This document shows, piece by piece, positions 25,321 to 36,348 of a stretch of 64,000 nucleotides of DNA. The notes beneath the pieces were generated by a model. The model did not search any database and was not told where the DNA came from. It saw only the letters and a list, made by a program, of their open reading frames with translations. The position numbers and the translations under genes are program-made. Source of the stretch: Nocardioides sp. S-1144 (GTDB taxonomy: Bacteria; Actinomycetota; Actinomycetes; Propionibacteriales; Nocardioidaceae); assembly GCF_005954645.2 (NCBI RefSeq), contig NZ_CP040695.2:4092001-4156000 (forward strand), given 5' to 3'. Numbering within the stretch: the first letter of the stretch is position 1; each line of letters begins with the position of its first letter.

Positions 25321-25716
25321 TCAGAGGTGGTCGGGCACGACCAGCGCGTCGGGGTCCTGGCGCGGCGGCACGCTGGCCAGCGCGATCCGCACCAGCGCCA
25401 CCCGCGCCTCGAGGAGGGCGCGGCGCCGGATCCCCTTGTGGTCGCCGAGCTGCTCCTCGACGGCGGCCCGCACCTGCTCGTCGGTGAACGTCGGCCGCTC
25501 ACCGGTGGCCACGGCGACGTCGGGGAGCCCGACGAGGACCGGCAGCAGGTGGCCGCCGAGCCCGTCGAGCAGCTTGAACCGCTGGTAGCGGTCCATCTCC
25601 TGCCACGCCTGGTCGACCGTGCGCCGGCCCCTGCGCACGTCCTTGTCCTGGGTGGCGAGGATGCTCTTCCCCGCGCCGTGCAGCGCGGCCGTCAGCTCGT
25701 GCTCGGTGAAACGCAT
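25321..25716 (-). CDS. hypothetical protein, 131 residues
   Basis: I do not recognise this protein. It is mostly helical and charged, with an N-terminal MRFTEHELTAALHGAGK segment, a central GRRTVDQAWQEMDRYQR stretch and a predicted C-terminal helix that is Arg/Ala-rich. No signal peptide or membrane helix. It diverges from pgm with only 64 bp between the starts. Confidence 0.7.
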   Translation of the reverse strand: MRFTEHELTAALHGAGKSILATQDKDVRRGRRTVDQAWQEMDRYQRFKLLDGLGGHLLPVLVGLPDVAVATGERPTFTDEQVRAAVEEQLGDHKGIRRRALLEARVALVRIALASVPPRQDPDALVVPDHL

Positions 25717-25780
25717 GGGGGCAGTCTCCCCGATCCGCCGGCACTGTCGGAGCGCGGCCGGAGTCGGGCAGGATGACGCC

Positions 25781-27427
<1,647 letters not shown>

Positions 27428-27466
27428 CCGCCACCGCCGGTCGCGCGGTCCCGGTCTCGGTCGGGT

Positions 27467-28695
27467 CTACGTCCGGAGGGGGTAGGCCTCGCCGGTCGCG
27501 TGCGCCCGATGGTGGTGGAACGGGCAGAGCAGGACGGCGTCGCGGGTGTCGGTGGTGCCGCCCTGGGACCAGGGCGTCGTGTGGTGGGTGTGGCAGTAGG
27601 CGGCTGGGGTGGTGCAGGTCGGGTGCTGGCAGCGCTGCTGCTCGAGGGTGATCGCGAGGCGCTGGGCCGGGGTGTGGAACCGCCGCTTGCGACCGAGGTC
27701 GAGGACGTGGCCGGCGCCGTCGAGGACGGCGGGGATGATGCCGGCCTCGCAGGCCAGTCGGCGGGCCTGGTCGGGTGCGAGCGCAGCGCCGGTGTCGAGG
27801 TGGGCCGCTGCAAGCCCACCGTGGAGCGCGTCGAGGGTCATCGTCACCACCACGGTGGCGTTCACCCCGCCCATCGCGGGCAGCTGGTCGGCGGGGTAGC
27901 GCTCGACGTACTCACAGAGCGCCTGTCCGAGGCGCTCGGCCGTGGGTCGCTCGTGGTCGTAGGAGCCGGCGCCGTGCTCGGCGCGCACGTGCTTGGGTGC
28001 CGCGATCGCGGTGAGCGCCTTGCGCAGCATCGAGGCCTGCGCCGACGGCATGGTGAACCGGCCGTGGGCGAGACCCTCGCCGTCGTCCCACATCGCGAAG
28101 CGAGTCTCCTTCCGGGCCCGGGCCTCCTCGGCCTCCAGCAGGCGGGCCTCGTGCTCGTCGGCCTTGTCGGGGTCGATCGTCTCCAGGATCCGTCGACCCA
28201 GGGTCTTCAGGTCGTGGGCGTCGTGATGAGTCGCCTCGTCGACCAGGTGCGCCTCGACTTTCCCCACGCCAAGCAAGGTGCTCGCCGTCCAGGTCCCCGA
28301 CCGCGGCGGCGATGACCTTCGCCTGCTCGCCGTGGACCCGACCGGACGCCATCGCCACCCGCAGGGTTTCGTGGGCAGTCAGGTCGCCCGCCAGACGAGC
28401 CTTCCGCGCAGCCTCGGCGCCGGTCACCCGGGTGGTCCGAGCGAGCCACGCCGCGAGCGACCTGGCGCCGATGGAGCCGGGTAAATCGAGCACCCCGGCG
28501 TGCCCGACGACGCGGGCCTCGAGCTCCTGCACCCCCGCGACCAGCCCGGCCAGCCGCGGCACGAGGTCCGCCGTCGCGGCGGCGTCCAACGACCAGGTCG
28601 GAAGCGTCCACCAGGGCCGCCAGCTCGGCCTCGAGCAGCGCGACGAACCGGGCGACGGGGTGCCCGTCGCTACGGTCGCCGGGGTGCTTGCTCAT
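27467..28695 (-). pseudogene. DUF222/HNH endonuclease (13E12-like), two frameshifts
   Basis: Three reading frames together spell one actinobacterial DUF222-HNH protein of about 410 residues. Frame one covers the start at 28695 (MSKHPGDRSDGHPVARFV) to about 28600. Frame two runs from DAAATADLVPRL to about 28270. Frame three runs from LVDEATHHDAHDLKTLG to the stop at 27467. The HNH part is intact at the 3' end (CQHPTC, CHTHHTTPWSQGG, LLCPFHHHRAH). The family is multicopy in these genomes and often associated with repeats. Two frameshifts make it a pseudogene unless both are sequence errors. Confidence 0.85.
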
Positions 28696-28822
28696 GGCCC
28701 GATTCTACGCGTCACCACCGACAACCGACACTGTGTTCGACCGCTTGTGGAGAACCGGAGACGGCACAGAAGTTTCCGGTTCGCGGCGCCAAAACGTCCT
28801 CGAAGCCCGTGAGGATGGGCCG

Positions 28823-29554
28823 ATGACCACCTCTTCCGACGCCCAGGACTTCGAGGGCGCGACCTTCGTCCAGGCCAACTTCAAGGGAGCCACGCTGAGG
28901 TTCTCCGACGTCAGCGGCATGACCATGCGCAGCGTCGACGTCGACGGGCTCGACATCGACAGCCACGACCTGTTCCAGGGGCGCCTCCTCGTCAACGGGG
29001 TCGACGTCGTCCCGCTCGTGGACGCCGAGCTCAACCGGCGGTTCCCGGGCCGCGAGCTCCAGGACGCCCAGACGCCCGAGGGCCTGCGCGAGGCGTGGGT
29101 CGCGGTGCAGGCCGCGTGGCGCGAGACGGTGGCGGACACGCCTGCGGACCTGGTCAACGCCCACGTCGAGGACGAGTGGTCCCTGGCGCAGACCCTGCGG
29201 CACCTCGTCCTGGCCACCGACGCCTGGCTCCGGGGCGCGATCCTGCAGGTCGACCAGCCGTTCCACGAGATCGGTCAGCTCTTCACCGGCGCCGCCGACA
29301 TGGGTTTCGACACCTCGATCTTCCGCGCCGAGACACCCGGGTTCGACGAGGTCCTGGCCGTGCGGGCGGAGCGGCAGCAGCTGGTCACCGACTTCCTGGC
29401 CACGGCCACGCCCGAGCTGCTCGCGGAGGACCGGGCCAACCCGTGGGGCGGTGGCGACTGGCGTCCGAGCGTCGGTGACTGCGTCCGCGTGATCCTGGAG
29501 GAGGAGTGGGCGCACCTGCGCTACGTCCGGCGCGACCTCGCCCTGCTGCGGTGA
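28823..29554 (+). CDS. DinB-like protein with pentapeptide-style N-terminus
   Basis: A 243-residue two-part protein. Residues ~8-55 show a pentapeptide-repeat-like pattern (FVQANFKGATLRFSDVSG). Residues ~80-240 match the DinB/YfiT helical bundle (EWSLAQTLRHLVLATDAWLRGAI, EEEWAHLRYVRRDL), whose three metal-binding histidines are plausibly the H in RHLV and those in FHEI and WAHLRY. DinB proteins are thought to be metal-dependent thiol transferases. The longer open frame upstream lacks a ribosome-binding site, so ATG 28823 is chosen. Confidence 0.75.
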   Translation: MTTSSDAQDFEGATFVQANFKGATLRFSDVSGMTMRSVDVDGLDIDSHDLFQGRLLVNGVDVVPLVDAELNRRFPGRELQDAQTPEGLREAWVAVQAAWRETVADTPADLVNAHVEDEWSLAQTLRHLVLATDAWLRGAILQVDQPFHEIGQLFTGAADMGFDTSIFRAETPGFDEVLAVRAERQQLVTDFLATATPELLAEDRANPWGGGDWRPSVGDCVRVILEEEWAHLRYVRRDLALLR

Positions 29555-29585
29555 GCCGGCTCCCCGGAGCGGGGCAAGTCCGGGC

Positions 29586-30430
29586 CTACTCGCCGGTGTA
29601 GAGCGGCATCGGCTCGTGGGCGACGTCCGCGGCGAGCAGGGTGGGGTCGAGGGCGAGCGCGCGCAGCGCCGCCACCGGCACCTTCCAGTCCGCCGTCTCG
29701 ACGTCGTCGCCGCGGACGTACTCCGAGGCCCGCGTGCTCACGTTGCCGATCGAGTCGACGGCGACCACGCGTGACCAGGCGAAGGTGCCGGGGTCGCGGC
29801 CCTCGACCTCGTCCGTCGTGAGGAGGCGCGGGGCGTCGCCGCCGACCTGCGAGATCGGCCCGACGCTGACCGTGAGCAGGGAGCCGTCGGCCAGGGTGGT
29901 CTCGGTGCACTCCACGAGGGTGCCGCGGTCGAGTCCCGCCGCGCAGGCGCCCTCGAACGGGTAGTTCTCGCGGGTCGGCCTGGGCGAACCCCCCGACCGT
30001 GAGGTTGACCTGCGGCGTCCCGGCGGGCCGGAAGTCGAGCAGGAAGTTCTGCGCGGCCGGGTCGCCGGGCTCGACCGGCTGTCCGAGGACGTCGTTGACG
30101 CTCCAGCGCGGTTCGCCGAGCGCACCGACGTGGGGCGTGAACCCGTCGGCCGCGACGGCCTCCATGACGTCGGCCAGCGTCTCCGGGGCGGCCTGGGCCA
30201 CCGGCGCCTCCTTCGCGACCGGGTCGGGGTCGCTCCCCCCACCGAGGACGCCGGTCCCGCCGAGCGTGGCGACGGACGCGACCGCCAGGGCGCCCGCGCC
30301 GGCGGCGAGGAGCCGCACCCGGTGGGTCTGGCGACGGCCCGTGCGGATCGCGTCGGCGGGGAGTGAGCGAGGTGGGCGGCTCGTCGGAGAGGTGCTCGCG
30401 GAGCAGGGTCGAGAGGTCGCGCTCGGTCAT
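29586..30430 (-). pseudogene. sigma-linked single-span membrane protein, two frameshifts
   Basis: Three frames join into one protein of about 280 residues. MTERDLSTLLREHLSDEPPTSL is in frame one; ADAIRTGRRQTHRVRLLAAG plus a membrane helix and GGFAQADPRE are in frame two after a shift near 30357. NYPFEGACAAG to PLYTGE is in frame three after a shift near 29977. Its ATG overlaps the stop of the upstream ECF sigma factor by one base, the normal place for an anti-sigma or sigma-linked membrane protein. If the shifts are real the sigma factor has lost its partner. Confidence 0.75.
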
Positions 30431-30921
30431 CAGTGGCTCCAGTGCTCGGTGAGGGTGGGAAGGTGATGGCGCAGCGTGGCGATGGCCTTGGCGGTGTGGC
30501 TCTTGACCGTCCCCTCCGCGAGGCCGAGCGCGGCGGCGGTCTCGGCCACGGAGCGGTCGTCGACGAAGCGGAGGGCGACCACCGCGCGCTGCTGGGGCGG
30601 CAGGGTCGCCAGGGCGGCGTCGAGGTCGAGCGGGGAGTCCGGCTCGACCACCGCCCTGTCGGGGAGCCCGTCGACGACGACGTCCCGCGGTCCGCGGGTC
30701 ACCCAGCTCAGGGACTCGTTGACCACGGCCCGGCGCACGTAGGCCTCGAGCGTCTCGGGCCTGATCCTGGGCCAGGCCCGGTAGACCTTGACGAGCGCGC
30801 GCTGGGTGACGTCCTCCGCGGCGTGCCAGTCCCGGGTGACGATGTAGGCCACCCGCCGCAGGGCGGCGACGCGGGCACGGTAGAACTCGCTGAACTCCTC
30901 GTCCCGCCCGGCTCGCTGCAT
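30430..30921 (-). CDS. SigE-family ECF RNA polymerase sigma factor
   Basis: A 163-residue ECF sigma factor. Region 2 is YRARVAALRRVAYIVTRDWHAAEDVTQRAL (described by its ends: YRARV ~11, DVTQRAL ~35-41). Region 4 has ALATLPPQQRAVVALRF (~103-119) and LGLAEGTVKSHTAKAIATL. ATG 30921 is chosen because GGAG lies nine bases upstream; two more start codons sit at 30930 and 30957. It is co-transcribed and translationally coupled with the broken membrane protein gene downstream. Confidence 0.88.
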   Translation of the reverse strand: MQRAGRDEEFSEFYRARVAALRRVAYIVTRDWHAAEDVTQRALVKVYRAWPRIRPETLEAYVRRAVVNESLSWVTRGPRDVVVDGLPDRAVVEPDSPLDLDAALATLPPQQRAVVALRFVDDRSVAETAAALGLAEGTVKSHTAKAIATLRHHLPTLTEHWSH

Positions 30922-31021
30922 ACCGTTCATACTCCGCCGACGGCGCCGCAGGTTCACCCCTGTCGGGTTCCTGACCTGTCCTCCGCCGTCCTGGCGCTCG
31001 CGCGCGCCCTCGGACCCGAGG

Positions 31022-32746
31022 TCAGGTCCCGTCCTGGGTGAGGGCCGTGGGCGGCAGCCAGTCGGCGCCGAGCAGCTCCGCGAGGTCGGTGAGTCCGGCG
31101 GTGTCGCTCCCGACCGTCTCGGACGCCGCGGCGATCCGCTCGACCATCACCCGGCCGACCCGCTCCTCGACGGTGCCCTCGGCGTACGCGACGTGCCACG
31201 GGGACACCTGGTGGTCACGGTGCGTGCGACCGGTGACCTGCCGGGCGGCGATGCCCGAGAAGCGGGCCTGGTGGAAGATCCCGACCCGGGGCTCGGTGCT
31301 CGCCGGTCGTCCGTCGGCGAGCGTCTCGCCCGCGTGCAGGCTGATCGAGGCGACCGTGGTGAAGACGCAGACCTTGGCCTCCCCGGTCTGGAAGCGGAGC
31401 CGCTCGGCCTCGACGTCGAACCGGTCGCGGCCGTAGATCGTGGCCACCTCGAGCCCGGCGTCGCGCAGCCGGTCAGTGATGGGGTCGGCGGCGGTCGAGA
31501 CGAACTCGACCGAGCAGGCCACCTGTCGCTCGGCCTGGACCTGCTGGGCGATCCAGGCGACGGTCGACTCGACGCGGATCAGCCCGGCCTTCTGCCGGAA
31601 GCGCAGCAGCGCGGCGCGCCCCTTCGCGGTGTTGCGGCCGCGGCGGGCGAGGTCCATCTCGCGGCAGAACTCCCCCCACTCCGCCTCGTACGCCGCCCGC
31701 TCGGCCGGCGTCAGCGCCACCGGCATGCCGGAGATCGGGACCGGCCCCCACGGCGCCGCGCGGTGCAGCATCGCCGGCGGACGCTCGTCGGCGAGCCAGC
31801 CGCGCACCGCCTTCAGGTCCGCGGCGCGGCGCGCCGGATCGGTGGTCCACGTCGCGCCGTACCGGCCCGGCTCCACCGCGACGCCGTGGCGCTCGAGCGC
31901 GGCGGCGAACGTGGCTCCGGGCTGCGTCGCCGAGGTCCACTCGCGCATCGGCTCGCCGAGCACCTGGGCGTAGGCGGGCGCGAGGTACGGCAGCTCGAGC
32001 GGCGTGTGTCCGGGCGTCGCCGTCGTCAGGATGACGAACGGCGCCTTGTCGTGCGCCCGCCCGTGCCCCGAGATCCGCGCCCAGGCCTTCCACCGCTTCG
32101 TCGTCGTCCGTCGCAGGGCGTGGGCCTCGTCGGCGACGATCACGTTCCACGCGTGGTCGGCGACCTTGTCGAGCCGGTCCCACGTGATCACCACCCACTC
32201 CAGTCCTCCGTCCCCCAGGGCCGTGATCGTGCGGCACCAGTGGCCGATGGTGATCGCGGCGGGCCGGTCGGCCACGACGAGCACCCGTTGCGCCCCGCGC
32301 AGGTCACCCACCGCCGTCGCCCCGAGGACCGCGGCGATCGTCTTCCCCACGCCGGGCTCGTCGGCCAGCAGGAACTGACGCCCGCCCGCCGCCGCGCGCG
32401 CCGCGATCGCGTCGGCCGCCTCGAACTGGATCCTCCGCGGCTCGAGCTCCTCGGTCGGCTCGGGCGCCGGCGTCGGGCTGTCCGGGTTCAACGTGTTCTC
32501 GACGAACCGCCCGAGCGTGTGCGGACCAGGAGCGTAGGGCGCGAGGTGCGGGGGCAGGGCGCGCCCGACGTACAGGTGGGCCTTGACGGCCGGGTGCCAC
32601 GCGGCGCCGTCCACCTGGGTGCCGTACGGCACGTCGAGCACCCACAGCCGCTCCCCCGGACCGGCCACCGGCAGCGGCCGCTGCGCCCTGCCCTGGCGCG
32701 GTGAGGTGGTGCGCCGACGAGCACTGGATCTACGAGCGCTGGCCAC
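31022..32746 (-). CDS. SNF2/DEAD-like helicase of phage/plasmid type
   Basis: A 574-residue superfamily 2 helicase. Motif I is LLADEPGVGKTIAA (~125-138), motif II DEAH (~204), motif III LTTATPG, and motif VI RQVTGRTHRDHQ (~515-526); the basic N-terminus and compact size resemble helicases of actinophages and integrated plasmids. No phage structural, integrase or replication gene is adjacent, so it looks like an isolated cargo gene or remnant. It starts with GTG 32746. Confidence 0.8.
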   Translation of the reverse strand: MASARRSSARRRTTSPRQGRAQRPLPVAGPGERLWVLDVPYGTQVDGAAWHPAVKAHLYVGRALPPHLAPYAPGPHTLGRFVENTLNPDSPTPAPEPTEELEPRRIQFEAADAIAARAAAGGRQFLLADEPGVGKTIAAVLGATAVGDLRGAQRVLVVADRPAAITIGHWCRTITALGDGGLEWVVITWDRLDKVADHAWNVIVADEAHALRRTTTKRWKAWARISGHGRAHDKAPFVILTTATPGHTPLELPYLAPAYAQVLGEPMREWTSATQPGATFAAALERHGVAVEPGRYGATWTTDPARRAADLKAVRGWLADERPPAMLHRAAPWGPVPISGMPVALTPAERAAYEAEWGEFCREMDLARRGRNTAKGRAALLRFRQKAGLIRVESTVAWIAQQVQAERQVACSVEFVSTAADPITDRLRDAGLEVATIYGRDRFDVEAERLRFQTGEAKVCVFTTVASISLHAGETLADGRPASTEPRVGIFHQARFSGIAARQVTGRTHRDHQVSPWHVAYAEGTVEERVGRVMVERIAAASETVGSDTAGLTDLAELLGADWLPPTALTQDGT

Positions 32747-33082
32747 CCCCGGACGCTACCGAGGCCCGCGCCGTGCGTCGGGCTGGCTCGCCCGAGTCGG
32801 CTGGCACGCGCCGCGCGAGCGCAGCGTCGGGGGCGTAAACGGGCGGAGCACCCGGGTGTCTGGCGGGACCTGAGATCGTCGTTCGACCCGTGGGGTGGTG
32901 AGGAGGACCGGCCCACGCGGGGAGCTTGGTGGTGCTCCACGACCGGACCTGGACGGCTCTGGTGGCCAGGAGCTCGGGCCTCTTCCGGGCCGGAGGACGA
33001 CAGCATTCGCCGGCCGAGCTGTTCGCGCGCACCCACTCGCGTTTGCCCTCGACGGGGCAGGTGTGACACCAATGGAGGCATC
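32747..33082. other. non-coding stretch upstream of the BCCT transporter
   Basis: I see no credible gene here. Frames that are open on either strand have no family resemblance or ribosome-binding site. The stretch holds the upstream regions of the helicase (leftward) and the transporter (rightward), but I cannot place a convincing promoter. Confidence 0.5.
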
Positions 33083-33136
33083 GCACCACCCGTGAGGGGG
33101 TGCCCACCCGAGACAGGAGGCGGCGCCTCCGGCGCC
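33083..33136 (+). promoter_or_regulatory. structured 5' leader of the BCCT transporter gene
   Basis: Three possible hairpins precede the ATG at 33143. GCACCACCC (33083-33091) pairs with GGGGGTGC (33096-33103). GGAGGC (33116-33121) pairs with GCCTCC (33125-33130), which would hide the GGAGG ribosome-binding site. GGCGCC (33122-33127) pairs with GGCGCC (33131-33136). The last two exclude each other. When the last forms, the gap from GGAGG to ATG shrinks from 22 to about 7 bases. Confidence 0.45.
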
Positions 33137-33142
33137 GACACG

Positions 33143-34918
33143 ATGACGACCCAGCAGGATCGCACCCCGCCCAAGACCCGTCGCACGGCGCGCGACGTCG
33201 TCCCCCACCGCGAGCCCACCACCCAGGCGCACCCCGCACTCGACGTCGAGCACGAGAGCAGGGCGGAGGTGCGACGCGGCCTCGACGTCTGGGTCTTCGG
33301 CGTCCCGGCAGCCCTCGCTGCCGGCTTCCTGGCCTGGGGCTTCCTCAGCACCGACTCCCTGAGCTCGGTCTCGGGCTCCGCGCTCGACTGGGTGCTCATC
33401 AACACCGGGTGGCTCTTCGTGCTCAGCGCGAGCGGCTTCGTGGTCTTCGTGCTGTGGCTCGCCCTCGGCAAGTACGGGCGCATCCCCCTGGGTCGTGACG
33501 GCGAGGAGCCGGAGTTCAAGACCGTCTCCTGGATCGCCATGATGTTCAGCGCCGGCATGGGCATCGGCCTGATGTTCTTCGGCGTCTCCGAGCCGGTGTC
33601 GTTCTTCGACGCGCCGCCGCCGGGCACCGGCGCTGCCGGCAACCCCGAGGCCGCCGAGACCGCGATGGCCACCACGTTGTTCCACTGGACCCTGCACCCC
33701 TGGGCGATCTACGCCGTCGTCGGGCTCGCCATCGCCTACGGCGTCTACCGCAAGGGGCGGGTCCAGCTCATCTCGGCGGTCTTCGAGCCGCTCCTCGGCA
33801 AGCACGCCCACGGGCCCGCGGGGCGCGTCATCGACATGCTCGCCATCTTCGCCACCCTCTTCGGCTCCGCGGCCTCGCTCGGCCTCGGCGCCCTGCAGAT
33901 CCGCAGCGGGCTCGAGATCGTCACTGGCATCGGCGCCGTCGGCAACGCGGTCCTCGTCGCCATCATCGCGGTGCTGACGGCGGCGTTCGTGCTCTCGGCG
34001 ATCTCCGGGGTCTCGCGCGGCATCCAGTGGCTCTCCAACATCAACATGGTGCTGGCGGTCTCGCTGGCGGCGTTCGTCTTCGTCGTCGGCCCGAGCATCT
34101 TCATCCTCAACCTGGTGCCGACGTCGATCGGCACCTACATCGGCGACCTGCCGATGATGGCGGCGCGCACCGGCGCCGAAGGCCAGGCGACGAGCGCCTG
34201 GCTCGGTGACTGGACCGTCTTCTACTGGGCCTGGTGGCTGTCCTGGACGCCGTTCGTGGGCATGTTCATCGCCCGCATCTCCCGGGGCCGCACGATCCGT
34301 CAGTTCGTGACCGGCGTGCTGCTGGTGCCGAGCGCGGTCAGCCTGGTGTGGTTCTGCATCTTCGGCGGCACCGCCATCGACCTCCAGAGCAAGGGCACCG
34401 ACATTGCCGGCGCCGCGAGCTCCGAGTCACAGCTCTTCGGGATGCTCGACGCGCTCCCCCTGACCACGCTGGTCAGCGTGGTCGTGATGGTGCTCGTCGC
34501 CATCTTCTTCGTCTCCGGCGCGGACGCCGCCTCGATCGTCATGGGCACCCTGTCCGAGCACGGCACCTCCGAGCCGCGCCGCCGCACCGTCATCTTCTGG
34601 GGCGTCGCCACCGGCGCCACCGCGGCGGTGATGCTGCTCGTCGGCGGCTCCGACGCCCTCGACGGGTTGCAACAGCTGACCATCGTGGCCGCGCTGCCGT
34701 TCGTCCTGGTGATGGTGGGTCTGTGCGTCTCGTTGGTCAAGGACCTGCGCCAGGACCCGCTCGTGGTGCGTCGTGAGTACGCCGTGGACGCGGTGGAGCA
34801 GGCCGTGGTCGCGGGCGTGACCTCGCACGGCGAGGACTTCGTCATCAGCGTCGGGCGCGACCCGGAGGCAGCACCGCCAGCACCTGCGCCCGAGAGCAAG
34901 GGGCCGGTCGGGTCCTAG
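33143..34918 (+). CDS. BCCT-family betaine/choline/carnitine transporter
   Basis: A 591-residue, 12-helix secondary transporter. Residues MMFSAGMGIGLMFFGVSEP (~125-143) form the glycine-rich TM3 stretch that binds trimethylammonium substrates and sodium in BetP. WAWWLSWTPFVGMFIARISRGRTIR is the TM8 tryptophan box. The N-terminal ~45 residues and the acidic/Pro-rich C-terminus are cytoplasmic and could be osmosensing tails. Likely uptake of glycine betaine or a similar osmolyte. An alternative start at GTG 33092 would add 17 residues. Confidence 0.92.
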   Translation: MTTQQDRTPPKTRRTARDVVPHREPTTQAHPALDVEHESRAEVRRGLDVWVFGVPAALAAGFLAWGFLSTDSLSSVSGSALDWVLINTGWLFVLSASGFVVFVLWLALGKYGRIPLGRDGEEPEFKTVSWIAMMFSAGMGIGLMFFGVSEPVSFFDAPPPGTGAAGNPEAAETAMATTLFHWTLHPWAIYAVVGLAIAYGVYRKGRVQLISAVFEPLLGKHAHGPAGRVIDMLAIFATLFGSAASLGLGALQIRSGLEIVTGIGAVGNAVLVAIIAVLTAAFVLSAISGVSRGIQWLSNINMVLAVSLAAFVFVVGPSIFILNLVPTSIGTYIGDLPMMAARTGAEGQATSAWLGDWTVFYWAWWLSWTPFVGMFIARISRGRTIRQFVTGVLLVPSAVSLVWFCIFGGTAIDLQSKGTDIAGAASSESQLFGMLDALPLTTLVSVVVMVLVAIFFVSGADAASIVMGTLSEHGTSEPRRRTVIFWGVATGATAAVMLLVGGSDALDGLQQLTIVAALPFVLVMVGLCVSLVKDLRQDPLVVRREYAVDAVEQAVVAGVTSHGEDFVISVGRDPEAAPPAPAPESKGPVGS

Positions 34919-35080
34919 GGCGTCGTGTCCGCACGATGGCGGGGTGCCTGTGCGTCGAGCCTGCGGAACGCCCAGGTGCTGTCCACGACTGCGTCCACGT
35001 ATCACGGGCTGCCCCGCCACCTCCTAGAGGTCAGTGGGCACGCCCACGTGCCTCGAGAACCGAGACCTGGAGGTCCGATC

Positions 35081-35671
35081 ATGCGACGAGCCGCACTTGT
35101 CCTGTCCGGGGTTGCCCTGACCCTGGCCACGTCGATGACACCAGCCGATGCGTTCACCAGGCTCGGCAGCCAAGGCACCTTCCACGAGCCCAACGTCGTC
35201 GACGAGTCGAGCTCACCTGGAGCGCTCTGCGTGTACCGCGACGGCGCGGGGACGGTCGACGACACGCTCGCCCAGATCAGGGTGCCGAAGTTCTTCACCC
35301 ATGCGCCGTACCGCCGCAAGACGTGGGTCGGCTACCAGATGACCGTGCTGCGCAACGGCACGCCCCACTTCACCACCAAGCTGGTCAAGGCGAAGGCCAA
35401 CCTGGAGGAGGTCGCGTTCTTCGGCCCGACCACGTGGAAGACGAACCGTGACCTCACCGGGGAGTACCAGGTCGTGCTCAAGCTGACCTACTACAACCAG
35501 AAGGGCAAGGTGAAGGGCACCTACCGCGGCAGGATCGACGTCTACAACCAGAAGCTCGGCACGGCCGCCGCCAGTCACAGTCTCGGCGACCCGGGCGACG
35601 CGTGGGACTACACCGACGCCAGCACACCAGGACACTGCACGGCGGTGTACGCGCCGCCCGTGCTGCCCTAG
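35081..35671 (+). CDS. secreted hypothetical protein
   Basis: A 196-residue protein with a clear signal peptide (MRRAALVLSGVALTLATSMTP, cleavage after PADA ~25) and a beta-rich mature domain with two cysteines (ALCVYR and GHCTAVY). Not recognised. ATG 35081 follows CTGGAGG at good spacing. Base composition around here is lower in GC than the neighbours, as in much of 35-38 kb. Confidence 0.75.
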   Translation: MRRAALVLSGVALTLATSMTPADAFTRLGSQGTFHEPNVVDESSSPGALCVYRDGAGTVDDTLAQIRVPKFFTHAPYRRKTWVGYQMTVLRNGTPHFTTKLVKAKANLEEVAFFGPTTWKTNRDLTGEYQVVLKLTYYNQKGKVKGTYRGRIDVYNQKLGTAAASHSLGDPGDAWDYTDASTPGHCTAVYAPPVLP

Positions 35672-35835
35672 TCACCAGGGTGGACGCCCAGCTGCGGCAG
35701 GAAGACGGGCTTCCGCTCCTGGTTTGGGCCTGGCCGGGCTCATGCGGCCGACCTCGGTCGAGCCGCGCGAGCGGAAGCGTCGGGCTCGAGTTGGTCTGGC
35801 CGCCGAAGCGAGAACGTGATGCGTCCAGCAGCGCG

Positions 35836-36348
35836 TCAGCCCTCCCGTAGCCGCCGAACGGCTGGAGCCAGATCGAAGTCGTTTCCTCGGCCCGCCGCGA
35901 ACTGCGAGAACAGCCGGTTGGCGTCCTGGACGTCTCCCTCCATGCAGTCCTTGGGGATCGAGATCCGGATCCGTCCTTCGCCCCAGGAACCTTCGAGCCC
36001 GGAGCATGGGCGTGGGTTGAGGTCGACGTGGTCGAAGAAGAACAACCTCACCCTCGCTGCTGCCCCAGGCCTCTTGCTGATCTGCCCGACCCACCCGGCT
36101 TCGAAGGTCGTGAAGTGGGTGACCGAGAGTTGAGCTCGTCCTCGGTCGCCCAACCCAGGTACTCGGGCCACGGCGACTACTCGAGACGCCGAATGCACGT
36201 ACCGCACCGCTGTGACGTCGTAGGCCGCCGGAGCGTCGCCTTGATCGTCCTTCAGGCGAGCGGTCGCGCCCGAGGCCGTTGGCACAACGGTGGCTGTCAG
36301 CAGCACAAGCGCGATGGACGCAGTCGCGAACGTTCGGACACGGGCCAT
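35836..36348 (-). CDS. secreted hypothetical protein
   Basis: A 170-residue protein with signal peptide (MARVRTFATASIALVLLTA, cleavage near TASGA ~28) followed by a small beta domain containing KDDQGDAPAAYDVTAV, a pattern seen in many short exported actinobacterial proteins of unknown role. The upstream ATG (36384) would add 12 residues before the signal and is less likely. Convergent with the preceding secreted protein. Confidence 0.7.
   Translation of the reverse strand: MARVRTFATASIALVLLTATVVPTASGATARLKDDQGDAPAAYDVTAVRYVHSASRVVAVARVPGLGDRGRAQLSVTHFTTFEAGWVGQISKRPGAAARVRLFFFDHVDLNPRPCSGLEGSWGEGRIRISIPKDCMEGDVQDANRLFSQFAAGRGNDFDLAPAVRRLREG

Noticed and set aside
31022..33000. A prophage around the helicase
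   Set aside because: No integrase, capsid, portal, lysis or att-like direct repeats are visible.
33083..33136. Known riboswitch in the BCCT leader
   Set aside because: The hairpins do not match the conserved cores of riboswitch classes I know; only a translational hairpin switch is proposed.
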